64,000 nt of DNA from Rubellimicrobium thermophilum DSM 16684 (GCF_000442315.1 NZ_KE557322.1:82067-146066), one strand, 5' to 3'. Numbered from the stretch's first letter, positions 27,164 to 38,186 are shown. Notes: generated by a model not told the origin, from the sequence alone. A program made the numbers and translations.

Positions 27164-30100
27164 ATGACCGAATTGCGCGCCCTGTCCGTCCCGCCCGCGG
27201 CCCCGCCCGATCAGGGGCCGGAGACGGCGCCGCATCCGGCCAGCCGGCGCCAGATCGAGGCCGCCGATCCACGGGTCTCGACCTGGCTGGGGGCCAATGC
27301 CGGATCGGGCAAGACGCGCGTGCTGACCGACCGGGTGGCGCGGCTTCTCCTTGGGGGAACCGATCCGCAGGCGATCCTGTGCCTGACCTTCACCAAGGCT
27401 GCCGCGGCCGAAATGCAGACCCGCCTCTTCCGCCGCCTGGGGGCCTGGGCGCTGATGCCCGATGCCCCCCTTGTGGCCGAGCTGCGCGCCCTTGGCCTGA
27501 CGGAGGGGATCGGACCCCTCGATCTGCCGCGGGCGCGGCGGCTCTTTGCGCAGGCGCTCGAAACGCCGGGGGGGCTGCGGATCCAGACCATCCATGCCTT
27601 CTGCGCTGCGCTGCTGCGCCGCTTTCCGCTCGAGGCGGGGGTGAGTCCCCAGTTCCGCGAGCTCGACGATGGCGAGGCCGCCGCCCTGCGGGCCGAGGTG
27701 GCCGAGGCCCTGGCCCTGGGGCCGGAGGGCGCCCTGCTGGAGGCCGTCGCCCGCCACGATCCCCGCCTGGATCTCGATGAGCTGCTGCAAGCCGTCCTGA
27801 CGCGGCGCGACAGCTTCCTGCCCGCAGCGACCGAGACAGAGCTGCGGGCAGCCCTGGGGCTGAAGCCCGAGAGCGGCGAGGACAGCCTGCTGGCCTGCCT
27901 CGAAGGGGCCGAACGGCGCCAGCTCCTGCGCGAGGCAGCAGCGGTGCTGCAAACGGGCCGGACCAAGGGCGACAAGGCCGCTGCCGCGCTCTTCGAGAGG
28001 ATCGCCGCACGGACGGCGCCCACACTGGACGATCTGGCCGCGCTTGCGGATCTCTGCCTCTACAAGTCCGGCGACAGGCGGCATACCGCCAAGCCCGATG
28101 CTTTTCTCTCCGCGGAACTGAGAAAGTCCCACCCCGAACTGGCCGAGGCCCTGCGGCAGCTGGCCGTCGATGTCGAGGCGGCGCATGACCTGCGCCTGTG
28201 CCTGGCCGCCCATGACCGCAACCGGGCCCTTCACGCCTGGGCCACGGCCTTCATGCAGGCCTATGAGCAGCGCAAGGCCGCTTGCGGGGCCCTCGATTTC
28301 GACGACCTGATCGCACGGGCGCTCGGGCTGCTGACCGATCCGGCCGTCGCCAGCTGGGTCCTCTGGCGGCTCGATGGCGGCATCGATCACATCCTGGTGG
28401 ACGAGGCCCAGGATACCAGCCCTGCCCAATGGGCCGTGATCAGACGGCTGGCCGAAGAGATGACCAGCGGATGGTCCGCCGATCCCGACCGCCCCCGCAC
28501 CCTTTTCGTGGTCGGGGACCGCAAGCAGTCGATCTTCTCCTTCCAGGGTGCCGATGCCGAAGGCTTTGACGGCATGGCCCGTGAATTCGGCACGCGGATG
28601 GCCCAGGCGGGGCGGCGACTGATGCTGCAGGATCTGGAATATTCCTTCCGCTCCTCGCCGGTGGTGCTGCGCGCGGTGGACGCCTGCTTTGCCGCCGATC
28701 ACGGCGGTCTGGGGAACAGGCCCCCCTGCCATCGGGCCTTCCGCGCGCAGATGCCCGGGCGGGTGGATCTCTGGGCGCCGATCCCGCCGGCCGAGAGCGC
28801 CGGGGATGATCGACCCTGGACCGATCCCGTGGACGCCCGCAGCCCCCGGGATCCCGATCGGGTGCTGGCTGCCCGGATCGCGCAAACTGTCCGGGCGATG
28901 CTGGACAGCGGCCATGTTCCCGTCGAACGTGACGGCCGCTGGTATCGCCGTCCGGTGACACCCGGCGACATCATGATCCTGGTGCAGCGGCGCAATGTCC
29001 TGTTCCATGCCATCATCCGCGAGCTGAAGGCGGCGGATCTGCCCGTGGCCGGTGCCGACCGGCTCCGCCTGCGCGAGGAACTCGCCGTGCGCGACGTGGA
29101 GGCGGTGCTGCGCTTCCTCGCCCTGCCGCAGGACTGTCTGGCGCTGGCCTGCGCACTGCGATCGCCGCTGTTCGGCTGGAGCGAAAGGCAGCTCTACGAT
29201 CTGGCCCGGCCGCGGCCCGAGGGGCAGACGCTGTGGGAGGCCCTGGAGGCAGCACCGCCCGCACCGCATGTGGACCATGCCCGCGCCGTCCTCCACGACC
29301 TGCGGGACCGTGCCGATTTCCTGCGCCCGCACGAGCTGATCGCACGGCTTCTGCTGCGCCATGACGGGCGGCGGCGGCTTGTCGCGCGGCTTGGCCCCGA
29401 ATGCGAGGACGGTCTTGATGCCCTGCTGGCGCAGGCCCTCGCCTGGGAAGCACAAGCCGTGCCCTCGCTGACGGGCTTCCTTGCCTGGCGGGCCGGAGAC
29501 CGGACCGAGGTCAAGCGCCAGATGGGAACGGCCGACGGCCGCATCCGGGTGATGACGGTGCATGGGGCCAAGGGACTCGAGGCCCCCGTGGTCATCCTGC
29601 CCGACTGCCGCAAGCGCAGGCCCGGCAAGCCGCCCCCCCTGCTCGCGATGAAGGACGGCCGCGTCGCCGTCTGGCCCGGCCCCGTCGAGGATCAACCCCG
29701 AATCCTGCGCGAACGGCGTGCGGCCTCGATCGCCGCCGAAGCCCATGAGCGGCAGCGCCTGCTCTATGTTGCCCTGACGCGGGCCGAATCCTGGCTCGTG
29801 GTCTGCGCCGCAGGCGACTGCGGCAACGGCGCAGAGAGCTGGCACGGCCTCGTGCGGGAAGGGCTTCGGAGAGCGGGGGCGGCCGAGCAGGATTTCGGCC
29901 ATGAGGAAGGCCCCGGCTCTGCCTCCGCTCGCCCGACTGGGACAGCCTGCCGCCATTGCCGGGGACAGAAACGGCGGCCGATTCGCCTGCCGCCGATCCG
30001 CCCGCCCTGCCCGACTGGGGGCCGCTCCCCCCGCCGGGGCCACGCCCCGCCCCCCTCTCGCCCTCCGATCTGGGGGGCGCCAAGGCGGTCCTGGCCGAGG

Positions 30101-30699
30101 CGGATGCCCCGACGGACAGCGAAGAGACCCTGCGCCGGCTCGCCCGGGCGCGTGGCACGCTGCTGCATCGCGCCCTCGAACATCTGCCGGCGGGCACCGA
30201 TCCCGATACTCTCTGCGCGCTGCTCGGGGCGATGGAGGAGGCCGCGCTGGTCGGCGATGTCGCCCCGATCGTCGAGGAAGCCGCCCGCCTGACCGCCGCG
30301 CCCCATCTGGCATGGCTGTTCGCCCCCGGCGCCCTGGCCGAGGCCGCCCTGACCGCCGAGGTGGAGGGCCTGGGGCGGCTCCGGGGGCAGGTGGATCGCC
30401 TGATCGTCACCCCACAGGCCGTGACGGTGGTGGACTTCAAGACCAACCGCATCGTTCCGGCCCGCCCCGAAGAGGTGCCCGAGGGAATCCTGCGCCAGAT
30501 GGCGGCCTACCGGGCGATGCTGCAACGGATCTGGCCGGACCGCGAGGCCCGCGCCGCCATCCTGTGGACGCGCGAGGCGCGCCTGATGGAGCTGCCCGCG
30601 CCCCTGCTCGGGACCATGCTGGCCCGCATGACCGCCATGCAGGAGACGGAACGGTCAGAGGCAGAGGCCACCCTTGACGCCCTTCCGGGGGGTCCATAG
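27164..30699 (+). CDS. addA: Double-strand break repair helicase AddA (frameshifted)
   Basis: UvrD-type helicase and nuclease subunit partnering AddB. Helicase motifs: Walker A in [34 protein letters not shown] (Ia), [14 protein letters not shown] (II), [16 protein letters not shown] (III), [16 protein letters not shown] (V) and [11 protein letters not shown] (VI). The C-terminal nuclease has [12 protein letters not shown] and [18 protein letters not shown]. One C is missing in 29911-29914; restoring it gives [21 protein letters not shown] and joins the two ORFs into about 1178 residues, the family length. Confidence 0.94.
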
Positions 30700-30761
30700 C
30701 TATCGGTGCGATCCCGGCGGAACCTCCCGCCCCTCACCCGCCATTCAGGAGAGCCTGTCCG

Positions 30762-31082
30762 ATGGCCACTGTTCCCGTCACCGATGCCACCTTCGAACAG
30801 GAGGTGAAGAACTCTCCCATCCCTGTCGTGGTGGACTTCTGGGCCGAATGGTGCGGGCCCTGCCGGATGATCGGCCCCGCCCTGGAGGAGCTGTCCGAAC
30901 AGTATCGCGGCCGGGTCAAGATCGCCAAGGTCAATGTGGACGAGAACCCGGAAATGGCCGCCCGCCTGGGCGTGCGCGGCATCCCGGCGCTGTTCCTGTT
31001 CAAGAACGGGCAGGTGATCTCCAACCGCGCGGGCGCGGCACCCAAGGCCGCGCTCCAGTCCTGGATCGACTCCGCCCTGTGA
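30762..31082 (+). CDS. trxA: Thioredoxin
   Basis: A 106-residue cytosolic thioredoxin with the redox motif [19 protein letters not shown], the buried Asp in VVVDFWA and the cis-Pro in [11 protein letters not shown]. It is directly downstream of addA, as in many alphaproteobacteria. Confidence 0.97.
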   Translation: MATVPVTDATFEQEVKNSPIPVVVDFWAEWCGPCRMIGPALEELSEQYRGRVKIAKVNVDENPEMAARLGVRGIPALFLFKNGQVISNRAGAAPKAALQSWIDSAL

Positions 31083-31092
31083 GCGGCAGCCC

Positions 31093-31674
31093 GTGAGCCT
31101 TCCCGCGCAGGACAGCCCGATGGCCAACGCCTTTCCCGGCTGGCACGGCACGACGATCCTGGGCGTCCGCAAGGGCGGCCGGGTCGTCATTGCCGGGGAC
31201 GGGCAGGTCTCTCTCGGCCAGACCGTCATCAAGGGCACGGCACGCAAGGTGCGCCGCCTCTCGCCCGGGGGGCAGAGCGTCGTCGCAGGCTTTGCCGGCT
31301 CCACCGCCGATGCCTTTGCCCTGCTCGAACGGCTCGAGGCCAAGCTCGAGGCGACACCCGGCCAGCTCCAGCGCGCCTGCGTGGAACTCGCCAAGGACTG
31401 GCGCACCGACCGCTACCTCCAGAAGCTCGAGGCGATGCTGATCGTCACCGACGGACGGCAGCTCCTCGTGGTCACGGGGGCGGGCGACGTTCTCGAACCC
31501 GAACATGACGTCGCCGCGATCGGATCGGGCGGCATGTATGCCCTGGCCGCCGCGCGGGCCCTGATGGACAGCGATCTGGATGCCGAGACCATCGCACGCC
31601 GTGCCATGGCCATCGCCGCCGAGATCTGCGTCTATACCAATGGCGCGCTCACGCTGGAGTCGATCGGCGGCTGA
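31093..31674 (+). CDS. hslV: ATP-dependent protease proteolytic subunit HslV
   Basis: Threonine peptidase of the HslUV (ClpQY) complex. Processing should expose the catalytic Thr in [13 protein letters not shown]; also present are [26 protein letters not shown] and [18 protein letters not shown]. The GTG at 31093 is 10 bases after trxA; ATG at 31120 ([10 protein letters not shown]) is an equally plausible start. Its partner hslU is separated by an unusually long 437-base gap. Confidence 0.96.
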   Translation: MSLPAQDSPMANAFPGWHGTTILGVRKGGRVVIAGDGQVSLGQTVIKGTARKVRRLSPGGQSVVAGFAGSTADAFALLERLEAKLEATPGQLQRACVELAKDWRTDRYLQKLEAMLIVTDGRQLLVVTGAGDVLEPEHDVAAIGSGGMYALAAARALMDSDLDAETIARRAMAIAAEICVYTNGALTLESIGG

Positions 31675-31783
31675 GGTGCCACCGCGCGCTCCGCTGGCAG
31701 CAGGATCGCCGGGCGCAGACGGCCTCGCCTTCGCCAAGAGCGCCTTCGCGAAGAAGAAGTGGAAGACGCGGGAGCCAGGCCCG

Positions 31784-31799
31784 CCCTTCCCCCGAAGGG
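31784..31799. repeat. Small perfect hairpin after hslV
   Basis: CCCTTC and GAAGGG pair over a CCCC loop. There is no T tract, so terminator function is doubtful. Confidence 0.3.
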
Positions 31800-32012
31800 G
31801 CTGAAGACGGGCCGGGTCGAGGGCCCTATGGCTCGCTTCGGTTGCCACGACGACAACCCCGGAGGAGTGGCCCGGCGGGCCGGCACAGCCGGTTCGGCCC
31901 GTCCAAAGAGCAAGGCAGGGCAAGACCCCGCAAGGCGCCCCGGTCCCGGGCTGTCCCCCCGCAAGGTGGCGGGCCGGGGAGCGTCCTTGCGAATCGCTCT
32001 AGCAGGGAAAGG

Positions 32013-32027
32013 TTAAGATCGGGTTAA
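32013..32027. promoter_or_regulatory. CtrA-binding box upstream of hslU
   Basis: TTAAGATCGGGTTAA is an exact TTAA-N7-TTAA CtrA recognition sequence, about 85 bases before the hslU ATG. It is one of only two such matches noticed in the window. Confidence 0.65.
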
Positions 32028-32111
32028 GACGGGATGCTTCATGATGTGTCATGGCCCCGGCTTCACATCCGCCGCCCGCGCCCCTATCTCGGCCCGGCAA
32101 AAGGAGGCTTC

Positions 32112-33431
32112 ATGACCGACCTCACCCCCCGCGAGATCGTCTCCGAGCTGGATCGCTACATCGTCGGCCAGGAGGCGGCCAAGCGGGCCGTCGCCGTCGC
32201 GCTCCGCAACCGCTGGCGGCGCCGACGCCTCGACCCCGCCCTGGCGCGCGAGGTCACGCCCAAGAACATCCTGATGATCGGCCCCACCGGCGTCGGCAAG
32301 ACCGAGATCAGCCGCCGCCTGGCGCGTCTGGCCCAGGCCCCCTTCATCAAGGTCGAGGCGACGAAATTCACCGAAGTGGGCTATGTGGGCCGCGATGTCG
32401 AACAGATCGTGCGCGACCTTCTGGACATCGCGGTGGCCGAAACGCGCCAGAGAATGCGCGAGCAGGTCCGCGCCCGCGCCCGCGAACGGGCCGAGGAGCG
32501 GGTCATCGACGCCCTGGCCGGGCCCGAGGCCCGATCCTCCACGCGTGAGGCCTTCCGCCGCCGCCTGCGCGCGGGCGACCTCGACGGAACCGAGATCGAG
32601 CTCGAGGTGCAGGACCAGGCACCGCCCTTCGGGATGCCGACCGGCCTCGATCTGCCCGGCGGGCAGGGGATCGCCCTGGCCTCGCTCGGGGATTTCTTCG
32701 GCAGGGCCTTCCGCCGCACGACGCGCAAGCGCATGACCGTGGCCGAAAGCTATGATGTCCTGATGGCCGAGGAGGCGGACAAGCTGCTCGACGACGAGGC
32801 GGTGCTGCGCGAGGCCATCCGCAGCGTGGAGGAGGACGGCATCGTCTTTCTCGACGAGATCGACAAGATCGCCGCCCGCCAGGATGGGCCCGGCGCGCGC
32901 GGCGGTGCCGATGTCAGCCGCGAAGGGGTGCAGCGCGACCTGCTGCCCCTGATCGAGGGCACGACCGTCTCGACCCGGCATGGCCCGGTGCGCACCGATC
33001 ATATCCTGTTCATCGCCTCGGGCGCCTTCCATCTGGCCAAGCCGTCGGACCTGCTGCCCGAACTGCAGGGGCGTCTGCCCATCCGGGTGGAGCTGTCGCC
33101 GCTGTCGGAGGCCGATTTCGTGCGCATCCTGACCGAGACGGAGAACGCCCTGACGCGGCAATATGCGGCGCTGATGGCGACCGAAGGCGTGACAGTGACC
33201 TTCACCGATGACGGCATTGCTGCCCTTGCGCGCATCGCCGCCGAGGTCAACCGCAGCGTCGAGAACATCGGCGCGCGGCGTCTGCACACGGTGATGGAGC
33301 GCGTCTTCGAGGAGCTGAGCTTCCAGGCCCCCGACCGCGGCGGCCAGACCGTGACCATCGATGCCCCCTATGTGGAGCGGCATCTGGCGGCCTTGGCGGC
33401 GCGGGCCGACCTGTCGCGCTACGTGCTCTGA
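32112..33431 (+). CDS. hslU: HslU, ATPase subunit of HslUV protease
   Basis: AAA+ unfoldase that feeds substrates to HslV. It begins [20 protein letters not shown], has Walker [40 protein letters not shown], the intermediate I domain, Walker [27 protein letters not shown] (sensor/Arg finger region) and the HslV-docking C-terminus [10 protein letters not shown]. 439 residues, standard. ATG at 32112 is chosen over an upstream Met because of AAGGAGG four bases before it and the family start. Its 3' end overlaps the convergent phosphoesterase gene by 13 bases. Confidence 0.98.
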   Translation: MTDLTPREIVSELDRYIVGQEAAKRAVAVALRNRWRRRRLDPALAREVTPKNILMIGPTGVGKTEISRRLARLAQAPFIKVEATKFTEVGYVGRDVEQIVRDLLDIAVAETRQRMREQVRARARERAEERVIDALAGPEARSSTREAFRRRLRAGDLDGTEIELEVQDQAPPFGMPTGLDLPGGQGIALASLGDFFGRAFRRTTRKRMTVAESYDVLMAEEADKLLDDEAVLREAIRSVEEDGIVFLDEIDKIAARQDGPGARGGADVSREGVQRDLLPLIEGTTVSTRHGPVRTDHILFIASGAFHLAKPSDLLPELQGRLPIRVELSPLSEADFVRILTETENALTRQYAALMATEGVTVTFTDDGIAALARIAAEVNRSVENIGARRLHTVMERVFEELSFQAPDRGGQTVTIDAPYVERHLAALAARADLSRYVL

Positions 33432-34270
33432 TCCGGGCCGGCGGCCGGACCGGGCCTGACGCAGGGCTCATGGGCGGCCATCTCCCAGGGAGAGCCGGGG
33501 CGGTCCAGGTCGCGCAGGAAACGGGCGCTCTCGATCACCTCATAGGCCGGGCGGTCGAAGGCCGCCCAGCGGTGGACGCGCACATGGCCGGGCTCGATCT
33601 CCAGCAGGTTGACGGTATTGGGTTCGGAGCGCAGGCGGGTGGACAGGCCCGTGCCCGCCTGCACGAGCAGGATGCCCGGTGCAGCGCTGAGGGGCGTCAC
33701 GCGCGCATTGTGCAGATGCCCCGACAGGACGATATCCGCCCCCGCCCGGACGAGGGCGGCGACGCCGCGGCCGGCATGGCGCATCGGCGGCTTGGTCGAA
33801 TCCGCCGGATGTTCCGGGGGGTGATGCATGACCACCACCAGCGTCCGCTGCGGCCTCTCCTGCGCGGCCTGCGCGATCACCCGAAGCTGGCGCCGTCCGA
33901 TCCGTCCCGACTGATGGGCATAGCGATTGACGGTGTTGAGACCGATGACGGTCAGCTCCTCATCCTGCCAGCGGGGGCTGAGATCGTCCTGGATGAGGCT
34001 GCGATAGCGTCCCCAGGGATCGAGCAGCCGCACCAGAAGATTGTCGAGCGAGATGTCGTGATTGCCCGGCACCGCGAGCCAGGGGGCCTCGATCCGCGCG
34101 AGGAAGCGTGCCGCCTCGACGAACTGGCCGCGGCGGGCGCGCTGGGTGAGATCGCCCGAGACGGCCACGAGATCGGGCGCGAGGCGCCGGGCGAGGTCGA
34201 GCAGCGGTTCGAGCAGCTCGGGCCGGGTGCGACCGAAATGCAGATCCGACAGATGGAGGATGCGTCTCAT
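33419..34270 (-). CDS. Metallophosphoesterase (calcineurin-like)
   Basis: A 283-residue calcineurin-like phosphoesterase with all the metal-binding motifs: [10 protein letters not shown] (D-x-H), [17 protein letters not shown] (GD), VPGNHDI (GNH[D/E]), [10 protein letters not shown] and [13 protein letters not shown] (GH-x-H). Resembles the Icc/cAMP-phosphodiesterase-like class, but the substrate cannot be told. Four-base overlap with the lipid kinase-like gene upstream. Confidence 0.88.
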   Translation of the reverse strand: MRRILHLSDLHFGRTRPELLEPLLDLARRLAPDLVAVSGDLTQRARRGQFVEAARFLARIEAPWLAVPGNHDISLDNLLVRLLDPWGRYRSLIQDDLSPRWQDEELTVIGLNTVNRYAHQSGRIGRRQLRVIAQAAQERPQRTLVVVMHHPPEHPADSTKPPMRHAGRGVAALVRAGADIVLSGHLHNARVTPLSAAPGILLVQAGTGLSTRLRSEPNTVNLLEIEPGHVRVHRWAAFDRPAYEVIESARFLRDLDRPGSPWEMAAHEPCVRPGPAAGPDQST

Positions 34271-35208
34271 GCGGCGGTCTCTCCCCGCAGGGGAGAGGCG
34301 GCGGCCTCAGCGGCCGCGACAGGGGCGAAGACCTCGATGGCATCAGGCCGCATGCGCAGATGCAGCGGCGTGCGCATGCGGTATTTCTCGCCGTCGCAGG
34401 CCACCGTCAGATGGCGCGAGCGGGTCAGGATCGTCACCGCCTCGGCGCAGATCAGGTCGAAATCCCGCCCCTCGCGCATGGAGCGCCGCACGAGGCGCCA
34501 GGCCTTGTGGATCATTCCGGCGCGGCCGGTATCGGGAGCGACGAAGACCGCCAGGCGCCCCCGCTCCACGCAGTCCGTCCCGGCCAGGCCGAAGCTTTCG
34601 AGCTGATAGGCGGAGCGGGCGGCAAAGAGCAGCGGCGTCCTGACGCGTCGCTCCTCGCCATCGGCGAGGATGGTCAGATGCAGGGGCCGCTGGAAGCGCA
34701 GGAAGGTGCGCAGCGCCGTCCAGTGGGCTACCAGACGCCGGCGTCCCCAGCGGGCATAGGTCTCCTCGCGGGCCCGCAGGATCGCGGGATAGATGCCGAC
34801 GGAGGCGTTGTTGAGGAAGAGGCGGCCATTGACCTCGCCCATCGGCATGCGGCGGGTATGGCCGGCCAGGATCACGCGCGCCGCCTCCTCGGGGTCTTCG
34901 GGGATGCCGAGGCCGCGGGCGAAATAGTTGAAGGTGCCCAGAGGCAGGACCCCGAAGCGCAGGCCGCGGCCGGCGACGGCCCCGGCGACGGCCATGATCG
35001 TGCCGTCGCCTCCGGCGGCGATGATGGCGCCGAAACCCTCGGCCACCGCACTGCGCGCGGCCTCCTCGAGATCGCGCCCGGCAACCTGTCGCAGGACGGC
35101 CCGGTCCCCCAGCACCGCCATCGCGGCATGGACGGCATCGGCCTCATGGGTGTTGCGACCCGATCCCTTGTTGCAGATCACGCACAGACGACCCGACAGA
35201 TCGGCCAT
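34267..35208 (-). CDS. Diacylglycerol kinase family lipid kinase
   Basis: A 313-residue protein with the DAGK/sphingosine kinase catalytic fold: CVICNKGSG at the N-terminus, the nucleotide-binding AIIAAGGDGTIMAVAGAV near residue 65, GVLPLGTFNYFARGLGIP, LFLNNASVGIYPAI and VACDGEKYRMRTPLHL. Such YegS-like kinases phosphorylate lipids; the substrate is not known. Translationally coupled to the phosphoesterase. Confidence 0.88.
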   Translation of the reverse strand: MADLSGRLCVICNKGSGRNTHEADAVHAAMAVLGDRAVLRQVAGRDLEEAARSAVAEGFGAIIAAGGDGTIMAVAGAVAGRGLRFGVLPLGTFNYFARGLGIPEDPEEAARVILAGHTRRMPMGEVNGRLFLNNASVGIYPAILRAREETYARWGRRRLVAHWTALRTFLRFQRPLHLTILADGEERRVRTPLLFAARSAYQLESFGLAGTDCVERGRLAVFVAPDTGRAGMIHKAWRLVRRSMREGRDFDLICAEAVTILTRSRHLTVACDGEKYRMRTPLHLRMRPDAIEVFAPVAAAEAAASPLRGETAA

Positions 35209-35291
35209 TCGCTTCCCCTTTCGCCTCTTCGACCCGGCCCCGACGCCAGCGGCAACGCCCCCGGCGCGGGGCGGTTCCGTCCGCCCCCCCC

Positions 35292-35948
35292 TCAGGCTCC
35301 CGGCCCGCCCCTTCCGCGCGCGCGCAGATAGACATAGAGCGCCCCTTCGCCTCCATGCCGGGGATGGGCGGGGGCGATCTGGAGCACCGCATCGCGCGGC
35401 GGCGGCAGCATCAGCCAGTGCGGCACCTCGTGCCGCAGGCGCCCGGCCCGGACGGGCAGGGGCGGCAGATCGTCCCGCCCCCCGCCGCGCCCCTTGCCGG
35501 TGATGACGAGGACAAGCCGCCGTCCCCGTGCCTGCGCCCCGAGCAGGAAGGGAACCAGCGCCGCATGCGCCTCGGCGGCGGTCATCCCGTGCAGGTCGAT
35601 CCGCGCCTCGGGGCGGAGCTTGCCGCGGCGCATCCGCGCATGCAGACCGGCATCCATCCGCAGCGGAAGCTGTCCGAGACTTTCGACAAGGCCCGGCAGC
35701 AGGTCATGGGTTCCGCGATGGTCCGCCTTCTCGCCGATGCGGAAGGGGCGCAGGGGCGGCGGCGGGCCCCCGGCCGGGGAGGATGGCGGCGCAAGGGCCT
35801 GCGGCGGCGGCGGATCGGCAAGAGGCCGTGGCGGGGGCGGCGCAGAGGGCGGCGGCGCGGCGGCGCGCCCGGGATGCAGGGGCACCGCGGTGGCGCGCAC
35901 GCGGTCCCACAGGGCCTGATCCTCGGGCGAGAGCCTGCGCCGCCTCAT
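35292..35948 (-). CDS. Smr/MutS2-type endonuclease domain protein
   Basis: A 218-residue protein: an N-terminal RRLSPEDQALWDRVRATA, a Pro/Ala-rich linker (about residues 28-68), then the Smr domain with RIDLHGMTAAEAHAALVPFL, LVLVITGKGRG and HGGEGALYVYLR. Smr domains have nicking endonuclease activity on DNA or RNA; the role here is unknown. Overlaps mltA by four bases in the same transcript. Confidence 0.9.
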   Translation of the reverse strand: MRRRRLSPEDQALWDRVRATAVPLHPGRAAAPPPSAPPPPRPLADPPPPQALAPPSSPAGGPPPPLRPFRIGEKADHRGTHDLLPGLVESLGQLPLRMDAGLHARMRRGKLRPEARIDLHGMTAAEAHAALVPFLLGAQARGRRLVLVITGKGRGGGRDDLPPLPVRAGRLRHEVPHWLMLPPPRDAVLQIAPAHPRHGGEGALYVYLRARGRGGPGA

Positions 35949-36865
35949 GGCCTGTCCCTCGGCAGCAGGACCGTCAGGCGTGCCTGCGCCTTCAGCCGTC
36001 CCGCCCGTTCGCCCGCCTCCGCGCCCCAGCCAAGGAAGGCATCGGCCCGCCCCGGCCCCCTGATCGCCCCGCCGGTATCCTGGGCGATCATCAGCCGGGG
36101 AAAGCCGGGCTCCCCCGCGGCCTCGACCCAGACCGGAGCGCCAAGAGGGACATGGGCGGGATCGACGGCCAGGCTCCGGCCCGGCAGGAGCGGCACCCCC
36201 AGCGTCCCGAGCGGCCCCCGATCGGGGGGCAGATCGAGCCAGCGGAAGAACACGACCGAGGGATTCTCTGCCAGCAGGGCAGGCAGTTCCGCAGGATGGG
36301 CGGCGGCCCAGGCCCGGATCGCCGGGATCGAAACGGCCTCGGCCGCGATCGCACCGCGCGCAACCAGGATCCGCCCGATCGAGCGATAGGGATGCCCGTT
36401 CTGGCCGGCATAGCCGATGCGGCGCACGGCACCGTCCGGCAGACGCAACCGCCCCGAGCCCTGCACCTCGAGCAGGAAGGCCTCGAGCGGATCGGCCGCC
36501 CAGGCCAGCGCGTGCCGGGCCAGGGCCCCGGCCATGACGGCGGCGCGGTCCGCAAAGGGCCCGTCGCCCGGCGGCCGCCCAAGCAGCGGCACGGCAAAAT
36601 CCGGCGAGGGGGCGAGGGCGGCGGCGATCTCGGGCTCCCAGTAGCCGGTGAGCAGGCCCGTCACCGGCGCCGTGGGGACAAGGCGGCGCTCGAAGGCGAG
36701 GCGTGCCGCCTCTCCGTCATGTGCAGCGTCCCCCCCTTCGTCCCCTTCTGCCAGGGCGACCCAGGGCGGCCCCGCTGCGACGGCCGAGGCCCGGAAGGCA
36801 GCCCAGGCGGCGGCGTGATCCTCTCCCTCCCAGCCGGGGGGCCAGCCGGGGGACGAACGGTTCAT
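35945..36865 (-). CDS. mltA: Lytic murein transglycosylase MltA
   Basis: Cleaves peptidoglycan glycan strands with 1,6-anhydro formation. The 306-residue protein shows LLTGYWEPEIAAAL, FLLEVQGSGRLRLPDG, RIGYAGQNGHPYRSIGRIL, NPSVVFFRW and the 3D-domain catalytic region LMIAQDTGGAIRGPGRADAFLGWGAEAG with the conserved Asp pair. No signal peptide is apparent from the ATG at 36865, which overlaps the Tim44-like stop, as in several rhodobacterial MltA annotations; export route unclear. Confidence 0.93.
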   Translation of the reverse strand: MNRSSPGWPPGWEGEDHAAAWAAFRASAVAAGPPWVALAEGDEGGDAAHDGEAARLAFERRLVPTAPVTGLLTGYWEPEIAAALAPSPDFAVPLLGRPPGDGPFADRAAVMAGALARHALAWAADPLEAFLLEVQGSGRLRLPDGAVRRIGYAGQNGHPYRSIGRILVARGAIAAEAVSIPAIRAWAAAHPAELPALLAENPSVVFFRWLDLPPDRGPLGTLGVPLLPGRSLAVDPAHVPLGAPVWVEAAGEPGFPRLMIAQDTGGAIRGPGRADAFLGWGAEAGERAGRLKAQARLTVLLPRDRP

Positions 36866-37524
36866 TCGCCGGTGGCGACAAGGATCCAGTTGGGATCGGG
36901 CGATCCCATCACGCGCGCGAAGGTCCAGACATCGCGCTGGCGGCGGATCTCGGTGGGCGATCCCTCGACCACGGCGCCCGTCGCATCGCGCACGACCGAG
37001 GTCAGTTCGCCGGTGAAGCGGACGGTGATCTCGCCTTCGCGGGTGCTGCGGTCATAGGTCGCATCCTTGATGCCCAGATCGGACAGGCCGACGAAGGTCG
37101 CCTCCACCTTGAGGCCCCGGGACCGGCGCTCCTCGACGACGCGGACCATGGCCTCATGGACCTCGGGGGCGATGAAGGGTCGGACGGGATCCAGATCGCC
37201 GCGTTCGAAGGCCATCAGGATCATCTCGTAGGCGGCGCGGGCGCCCTGGAGGAATTCGCGGACCGAGAAAGCCGGATCGGCCGCCTTCATCGCGGCAAGG
37301 GCGCGGGCGGCGTCGCTGTCCTCGGGGACATGGTCGGTGATGTCGCGGTCGGGGCGGCCCTCGATGACCTCGAGCTCGGGACGACTGCGACGGGCAGCCT
37401 GAGGCGGCAGGGGCGGCGGGGTCTTCTCGAAGCCCTCGCGCGTGCCCAGCACGCTCCGCAGGCGCAGGATCAGGAAGATGGCGATCCCGGCAAGGACGAG
37501 GAGCTGGAGGATGGGCGAGTTCAT
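36862..37524 (-). CDS. Tim44/TimA-like membrane protein
   Basis: A 220-residue protein with a single N-terminal membrane anchor (ILQLLVLAGIAIFLILRL), a Pro-rich linker, and a C-terminal Tim44-like domain (FSVREFLQGARAAYEMILMAFERGDLDPVRPFI...). Bacterial homologue of the mitochondrial import-motor tether; conserved near secB and the origin in alphaproteobacteria. Its bacterial function is unresolved. Divergent from fxsA. Confidence 0.87.
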   Translation of the reverse strand: MNSPILQLLVLAGIAIFLILRLRSVLGTREGFEKTPPPLPPQAARRSRPELEVIEGRPDRDITDHVPEDSDAARALAAMKAADPAFSVREFLQGARAAYEMILMAFERGDLDPVRPFIAPEVHEAMVRVVEERRSRGLKVEATFVGLSDLGIKDATYDRSTREGEITVRFTGELTSVVRDATGAVVEGSPTEIRRQRDVWTFARVMGSPDPNWILVATGE

Positions 37525-37698
37525 GGCGTCCTTTCGGCTCGGGGCATGGAAGCTGGCAGGGCGGGATCGGACTTCCTATGTATGGTTCCTGTCCGGCCAA
37601 GTCCACCTCGGGAGGGGGGAAGACGGCGGGATGCCCGGCGGGGAAGGACCGCCGGGAACAGGCGACGGGACGAGACGGACGAGACGGAGGGCAGGACG

Positions 37699-38186
37699 AT
37701 GATTCGCGTGACGGCCGTGGCCTTGGTCCTGCTCGAGATCGCGGGCTTCGTGATCCTGGGACAGCGGATCGGCGTGTGGGGCGTGCTCGGGCTCGTCCTG
37801 CTGGGCGCAGCGACAGGGATCCTGCTGCTGCGTGCGGGCGGCGGGGCCGCGCTGATCGAGGTGCGCCGGGCGATGGCGCAGGGCCGCGATCCCGGACCGG
37901 CGATCGCCCGGGGCGGTTCCGGATGCTGGCGGGCCTGCTGCTCCTGCTGCCGGGATTCGTCAGCGATCTGGCGGCCATCGCGCTGCTGCTGCCGCCGGTC
38001 CAGCGCGGGGTGCTGCGGGCGCTGACCGCGGGGGGGTTCGTGCGGGCGGCAGGGCGCCCCGCCGACCGGGCCGACCGGCCGGCTTCGCGCGCGTCTTTCC
38101 GTGCCGGGATTCCCGAGGCCGACTGGGAGGAGATCCCCCCGCCCAAGCGTCCGACGCATCGGCCCTCGGGCTGGACACGGCACTGA
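37699..38186 (+). CDS. fxsA: FxsA family membrane protein (frameshifted)
   Basis: Small inner-membrane protein; E. coli FxsA limits F-plasmid exclusion of phage T7. It begins MIRVTAVALVLLEIAGFVIL and continues RIGVWGVLGLVLLGAATGILLLR. After PAIARG the frame is lost in four G at 37910-37913; with one more base the conserved RMLAGLLLLLPGFVSDLAAI follows, then a charged tail. About 162 residues when corrected. Divergent from the Tim44-like gene and 152 bases before secB. Confidence 0.88.

Larger units (their letters stand above)
31675..32111. other. hslV-hslU intergenic region
   Basis: About 437 bases with no convincing ORF on either strand. It contains a small perfect hairpin CCCTTC-CCCC-GAAGGG at 31784-31799, several short GC-rich inverted repeats, and near its right end the direct repeat GGTTAAGA (32011-32018, 32022-32029), which forms a CtrA box. 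A strong AAGGAGG precedes hslU. Confidence 0.6.
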
